Assembly: GCA_035693025.1 (NCBI GenBank) | Contig: DASSHI010000023.1 | Location: 1-34,724 of the forward strand | Direction of reading: 5' to 3' | DNA length: 34,724 bases | Source: VRUE01 sp035693025 | Lineage (GTDB): Bacteria > Actinomycetota > Thermoleophilia > Solirubrobacterales > 70-9 | Part shown: positions 32,243-34,724 of the stretch, piece after piece | Layout: the number at the start of each line of letters is the position of its first letter | Position numbering within the stretch: position 1 is the first letter of the stretch | Program-made: the position numbers and the translations under genes | Notes under the pieces: generated by a model | Database searches by the model: none | Seen by the model: only the letters and a program-made list of their open reading frames with translations | What the model was told of the DNA's origin: nothing

Positions 32243-32716
32243 ATGCGCACCTTCGCCGCCCTCGCCGCCTGCTGCTTGGCACTGCTGCCGGCCAGCGGCT
32301 GCGGAAGCACCGACGAGGAGACTCCGGTTGCGTGCCTCGAAGGGGCGGGCGCCTACATAGGCGCCCTCGACGACGCGCCCGGCGAAGTGAAGCTGAGCGG
32401 CGAGGTCCCAATCAGCGACTGCCTGGTCGAGAACCAGAAGGGCGGCGAACTCGCCACGGTCGGCGAAGCGATGGTGCTCGCGGCGACCAGGCTCAACGCG
32501 CAGGCCCGCCAAGACCCCGGCGGCAAGTCGACCCTGGAGCTCGGCTACCTGCTCGGCGCCGCCAAGCGGGGCGCCGAAGACACCAACGGCATCCACGCCG
32601 AGCTGATCCGCAGGCTCTCCTTCGCCGCCCGCTACAACCCCGAGAACAGGCCCCTGCCGCCTTCCTTCCTGCGCACCTACCGCCAGGGCTTCGACGCCGG
32701 CCAGGCACGCGGCTAG
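32243..32716 (+). CDS. small lipoprotein of unknown function
   Basis: This encodes 157 residues. The N terminus (RTFAALAACCLALLPASGC) is a lipoprotein signal with a lipobox ending at the Cys in PASGCGS, so the mature protein is lipid-anchored outside the membrane. The rest is a compact, mainly helical domain with two further cysteines (PVACLEGAG, ISDCLVEN) that could pair, and a basic C-terminal half (RRLSFAARYNPENRPL). I do not recognise a family. It starts 30 nt after the peptidase stop but has its own leaderless-type -10 box. Confidence 0.75.
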   Translation: MRTFAALAACCLALLPASGCGSTDEETPVACLEGAGAYIGALDDAPGEVKLSGEVPISDCLVENQKGGELATVGEAMVLAATRLNAQARQDPGGKSTLELGYLLGAAKRGAEDTNGIHAELIRRLSFAARYNPENRPLPPSFLRTYRQGFDAGQARG

Positions 32717-32768
32717 ATGTAGCTATAGGTGTGCATCTCGAGGTCCGGGTGGGTCTCGAGACAGCCTC

Positions 32769-32776
32769 TATACCCT
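32769..32776 (+). promoter_or_regulatory. putative -10 region of the fumarase gene
   Basis: TATACCCT offers overlapping -10 hexamers (TATACC, TACCCT) 22-29 nt before the fumarase ATG. Just upstream, CTCGAG occurs twice (about 32741 and 32755), flanking GTCCGGGTGGGT, a possible but weak operator. Confidence 0.35.
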
Positions 32777-32798
32777 GCACGGCCCAAGACCCTTTTCG

Positions 32799-34127
32799 AT
32801 GGAGGCGAGCGATTTGGCCGAGCAGCTCTGGGGTGGCGAGACCACCAAGGCGGTTGACAACTTCCCGGTGTCCGGCGAGAAGGTGCCGGTGCCGGTCGTG
32901 CGCTGGCTGGGACGGCTGAAGGCCGCGGCCGCCGAGGTCAACGGCGAGCTCGGCGGCCTCGACGGCGAGCTGGCGCAGCGGATCTCCGCGGCCGGCAGCG
33001 CGGTGGCCGGCGGCGGCCACGACGACCAGTTCCCGGTCGATGTCTTCCAGACGGGGTCCGGGACCTCCTCGAACATGAACGCGAACGAGGTGATCGCCAA
33101 GCTGGCCGGCGAGGACGCCCATCCCAACGACCACGTCAACATGGGGCAGTCCTCCAACGACGTCTTCCCCTCGGCCGTGCACCTTGCGGCGCTGGGCGAG
33201 GTGACGCACGACCTGCTGCCCGCGATGGACGGGCTCGCCGCCGCCCTGGGGGCGAAGGGGGATGAGTTCGCCGACGTGGTCAAGGCCGGCCGCACCCACC
33301 TCATGGACGCGGTGCCGGTCACCCTCGGGCAGGAGTTCAACGGCTACGCGGCCCAGGTGCGGCTCGGCATCCAGAGGGTCGAGGCGACGCTGCGCCGCGT
33401 CGGCCAGATCCCGCTTGGCGGCACCGCCACGGGCACCGGGCTCAACACTCATCCGGAATTCGCCAGCAAGGTGCGTGAGCGGCTGGCGGCCGAGACGGGG
33501 CTGGCGATCTCCGCCCCGCTCGATGCCTTCGAGGCGCAGGGCAACCGCGATGCGCTGGTCGAGCTCTCGGGCATGCTCAAGGTCTACGCCGTATCGCTGA
33601 CCAAGATCGCCAACGACCTCGCCCTGATGGGCTCCGGCCCGCGCACCGGCCTCGCCGAGCTGCGCCTTCCGGAGCTGCAGAAGGGCTCCTCGATCATGCC
33701 CGGCAAGGTCAACCCGGTGATTCCGGAGGTGGTGATCCAGGTCGGCGCCCAGGTGATCGGCAACGACGCCGCGATCACCGTCGCAGGCAGCCAGGGTCAG
33801 TTCGAGCTCAACGTGCGCGTGCCGCTGATCGCCCGCAACCTGCTCGATTCGATCAAGCTGCTCGCCTCGGCCTCGCGGCTGCTGAACGAGAAATGCGTCG
33901 CCGGGATCGAGGCCAACGAGGAGATGACCACCCGCCACGCCGAGTCAACCCTGGCGACGGCGACCGCGCTCAACCCCCACATCGGCTACGACCGCGCCGC
34001 CGACATCGTCAAGGCGGCCGCTGAGTCGGGGCGCTCGCTGCGCGAGGTGGCGCTGGAGCAGGGGGTCGAGCCCTCGGTGCTCGAGGAGGCCCTCGACCAC
34101 CGCCGCATGGCCCGGCCCCACGAGTAG
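32799..34127 (+). CDS. fumC: class II fumarate hydratase
   Basis: This encodes 442 residues of the fumarase/aspartase superfamily. It interconverts fumarate and malate in the TCA cycle. Signatures: QTGSGTSSNMNANEVIA (about 84-100), GRTHLMDAVPVTLGQEF with the catalytic-region His at about 167, GGTATGTGLNTHPEFA, and the mobile loop GSSIMPGKVNPVIPE (about 296-310) containing the active-site Ser. The loop and following IGNDAAITVAGSQGQFELNV resemble mycobacterial fumarase. Aspartase is less likely because its loop usually reads MPAKVNP. The N terminus is slightly short, starting just before LWGGETTKAVDNFP, which aligns with the usual LYGAQTxRAxxNFP. Confidence 0.92.
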   Translation: MEASDLAEQLWGGETTKAVDNFPVSGEKVPVPVVRWLGRLKAAAAEVNGELGGLDGELAQRISAAGSAVAGGGHDDQFPVDVFQTGSGTSSNMNANEVIAKLAGEDAHPNDHVNMGQSSNDVFPSAVHLAALGEVTHDLLPAMDGLAAALGAKGDEFADVVKAGRTHLMDAVPVTLGQEFNGYAAQVRLGIQRVEATLRRVGQIPLGGTATGTGLNTHPEFASKVRERLAAETGLAISAPLDAFEAQGNRDALVELSGMLKVYAVSLTKIANDLALMGSGPRTGLAELRLPELQKGSSIMPGKVNPVIPEVVIQVGAQVIGNDAAITVAGSQGQFELNVRVPLIARNLLDSIKLLASASRLLNEKCVAGIEANEEMTTRHAESTLATATALNPHIGYDRAADIVKAAAESGRSLREVALEQGVEPSVLEEALDHRRMARPHE

Positions 34128-34128
34128 C

Positions 34129-34172
34129 GCATCCGAGATCGACCACACCGGGGTGTGGTGAAAGTCGGAAGC
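34129..34172. repeat. dispersed palindrome, copy 3 (degenerate), between convergent genes
   Basis: The core ACCACACC-gg-GGTGTGGT (34142-34149 with 34152-34159) is perfect. The outer arms (GCATCCGAGATCG and AAAGTCGGAAGC) are degenerate versions of the copy 1 and 2 arms. It lies between the fumarase stop and the aldehyde dehydrogenase stop, so it is again placed where it could end both transcripts. Confidence 0.65.
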
Positions 34173-34173
34173 G

Positions 34174-34724
34174 TCAGCCCTGCAGGGTGATGAAGCGCTC
34201 CTCGGTCAGCTCCTGGACGGCGAAGGCGGGGCCCTCGCGGGTGTTGCCGGAGTCCTTGACGCCGCCGTAGGGCTGCTGGTCGGCGCGGAAGGTGGGCACC
34301 TCGTTGATCAGCACGCCGCCGAACTCGAGCACGGCGGCCGCTTCCAGGCCACGGCCGATGTCGGCCGTGAAGACACCCGCCTGGAGGCCGAACTTGGAGT
34401 CGTTGGCCATCCTCAGCGCCTCGGCGAAGTCGCTGTAGCGGTCGATCGTCGCCACGGGGCCGAAGATCTCCTCGCACCAGACCTTCGCCTGCCGCGGAGG
34501 CGAGGCGAGCAGAGTCGGCGCCAGGCAGCGCTCCTCGTCGACCAGCTCTCCCCCGGTCAGCAGCTCGGCCCCGCCGGCAACCGCCTCCTCTATCCATTCC
34601 TTGACCCGGTCGCGGTCGTCGGGGGTGATCAGCGGCCCGACGTCGGTGCCCTCGTCGAGCGGGTCGCCGACGGTCAGCTTCTCGACGTTGGCGACGAGCC
34701 GCGCGACGAACTCGTCGGCGACGG
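34174..34724 (-). CDS. aldehyde dehydrogenase, C-terminal part (runs off the window)
   Basis: The last 183 codons of an NAD(P)+-dependent aldehyde dehydrogenase are present; the gene continues beyond the right edge, so the catalytic Cys and the cofactor motif are not visible. Family features are GDPLDEGTDVGPLITP, the EEIFGPV motif (WCEEIFGPVATID), ANDSKFGLQAGVFTADI, FGGVLINEVPTFRADQQPYGGVKDSGNTREG and a short tail ending TLQG. The VPTFRxDxxPYGGVKxSG form is common in lactaldehyde/aldehyde dehydrogenases of the GabD/AldA type. The substrate is unknown. It could oxidise the aldehyde made by the decarboxylase at 29820-31415, but the two genes are not in one operon. Confidence 0.88.
   Translation of the reverse strand, partial: VADEFVARLVANVEKLTVGDPLDEGTDVGPLITPDDRDRVKEWIEEAVAGGAELLTGGELVDEERCLAPTLLASPPRQAKVWCEEIFGPVATIDRYSDFAEALRMANDSKFGLQAGVFTADIGRGLEAAAVLEFGGVLINEVPTFRADQQPYGGVKDSGNTREGPAFAVQELTEERFITLQG

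Overview
The window is GC-rich, gene-dense bacterial chromosome and reads like a member of Actinomycetota, most likely class Thermoleophilia (Solirubrobacterales-like). This placement is inference. It rests on GTG/TTG starts, apparently leaderless promoters, an AbiEi-type wing fused to a DUF559 nuclease, a sigma factor fused to its own zinc-finger anti-sigma, secreted pentapeptide-like repeat proteins, a PAC2 protein and an Mtb-like class II fumarase. There is no rRNA operon, CRISPR array, insertion sequence or recognisable prophage.

Layout. 1-2.7 kb: two diverged paralogues of an acyl-CoA (propionyl-CoA) carboxylase beta subunit face each other tail to tail. Both are cut off after about 221-236 residues and are joined at a 10-base microhomology. 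Each has a homologous small ORF upstream, and the right-hand set also holds a secreted repeat protein. 2.7-6.2 kb: an AbiEi/DUF559 protein whose start codon lies in a perfect 18-bp palindrome, methylmalonyl-CoA mutase large subunit, and UDP-glucuronate decarboxylase. 6.3-9.6 kb: a sigma/anti-sigma fusion coupled to a secreted Ig-like protein. 9.6-15.1 kb: a basic coiled-coil protein, an inositol-phosphatase-family enzyme, an AddB/AdnA-like helicase-nuclease with an inverted-repeat structure at each end, and a PAC2 protein. 15.1-17.6 kb: two half-size TSUP transporters, trehalose-6-phosphate phosphatase, a membrane protein, a terminator and a tRNA-like sequence. 17.6-19.9 kb: PolX, thioredoxin and a 58-residue tautomerase. 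19.9-25.9 kb: an acyltransferase-3/SGNH protein with a frameshifted 5' end, an alpha/beta hydrolase and a type-2 isoleucyl-tRNA synthetase. 25.9-34.7 kb: an SDR oxidoreductase, a D-lactate-dehydrogenase-like FAD/Fe-S enzyme in an operon with a benzoylformate-decarboxylase-like enzyme, a secreted M15-like peptidase, a lipoprotein, fumarase and the C-terminal part of an aldehyde dehydrogenase.

The carboxylase and mutase belong to propionyl-CoA to succinyl-CoA metabolism, and fumarase continues into the TCA cycle. The FAD enzyme, decarboxylase and aldehyde dehydrogenase could together take a 2-hydroxy acid to a 2-oxo acid, an aldehyde and a shortened acid, as in the mandelate pathway.

Most unusual signals: (1) a hairpin of about 45 nt with a 15-nt loop sharing CCGGATAGCG, sitting in frame inside both otsB and ileS with different but self-complementary stems; (2) a dispersed palindrome whose best copy contains the start of the DUF559 nuclease gene; (3) the near-palindromic carboxylase junction, which is either a real rearrangement or a chimeric assembly; (4) the sigma/anti-sigma fusion coupled to a secreted protein; (5) an IleRS with GSHH in place of the class I HIGH motif.
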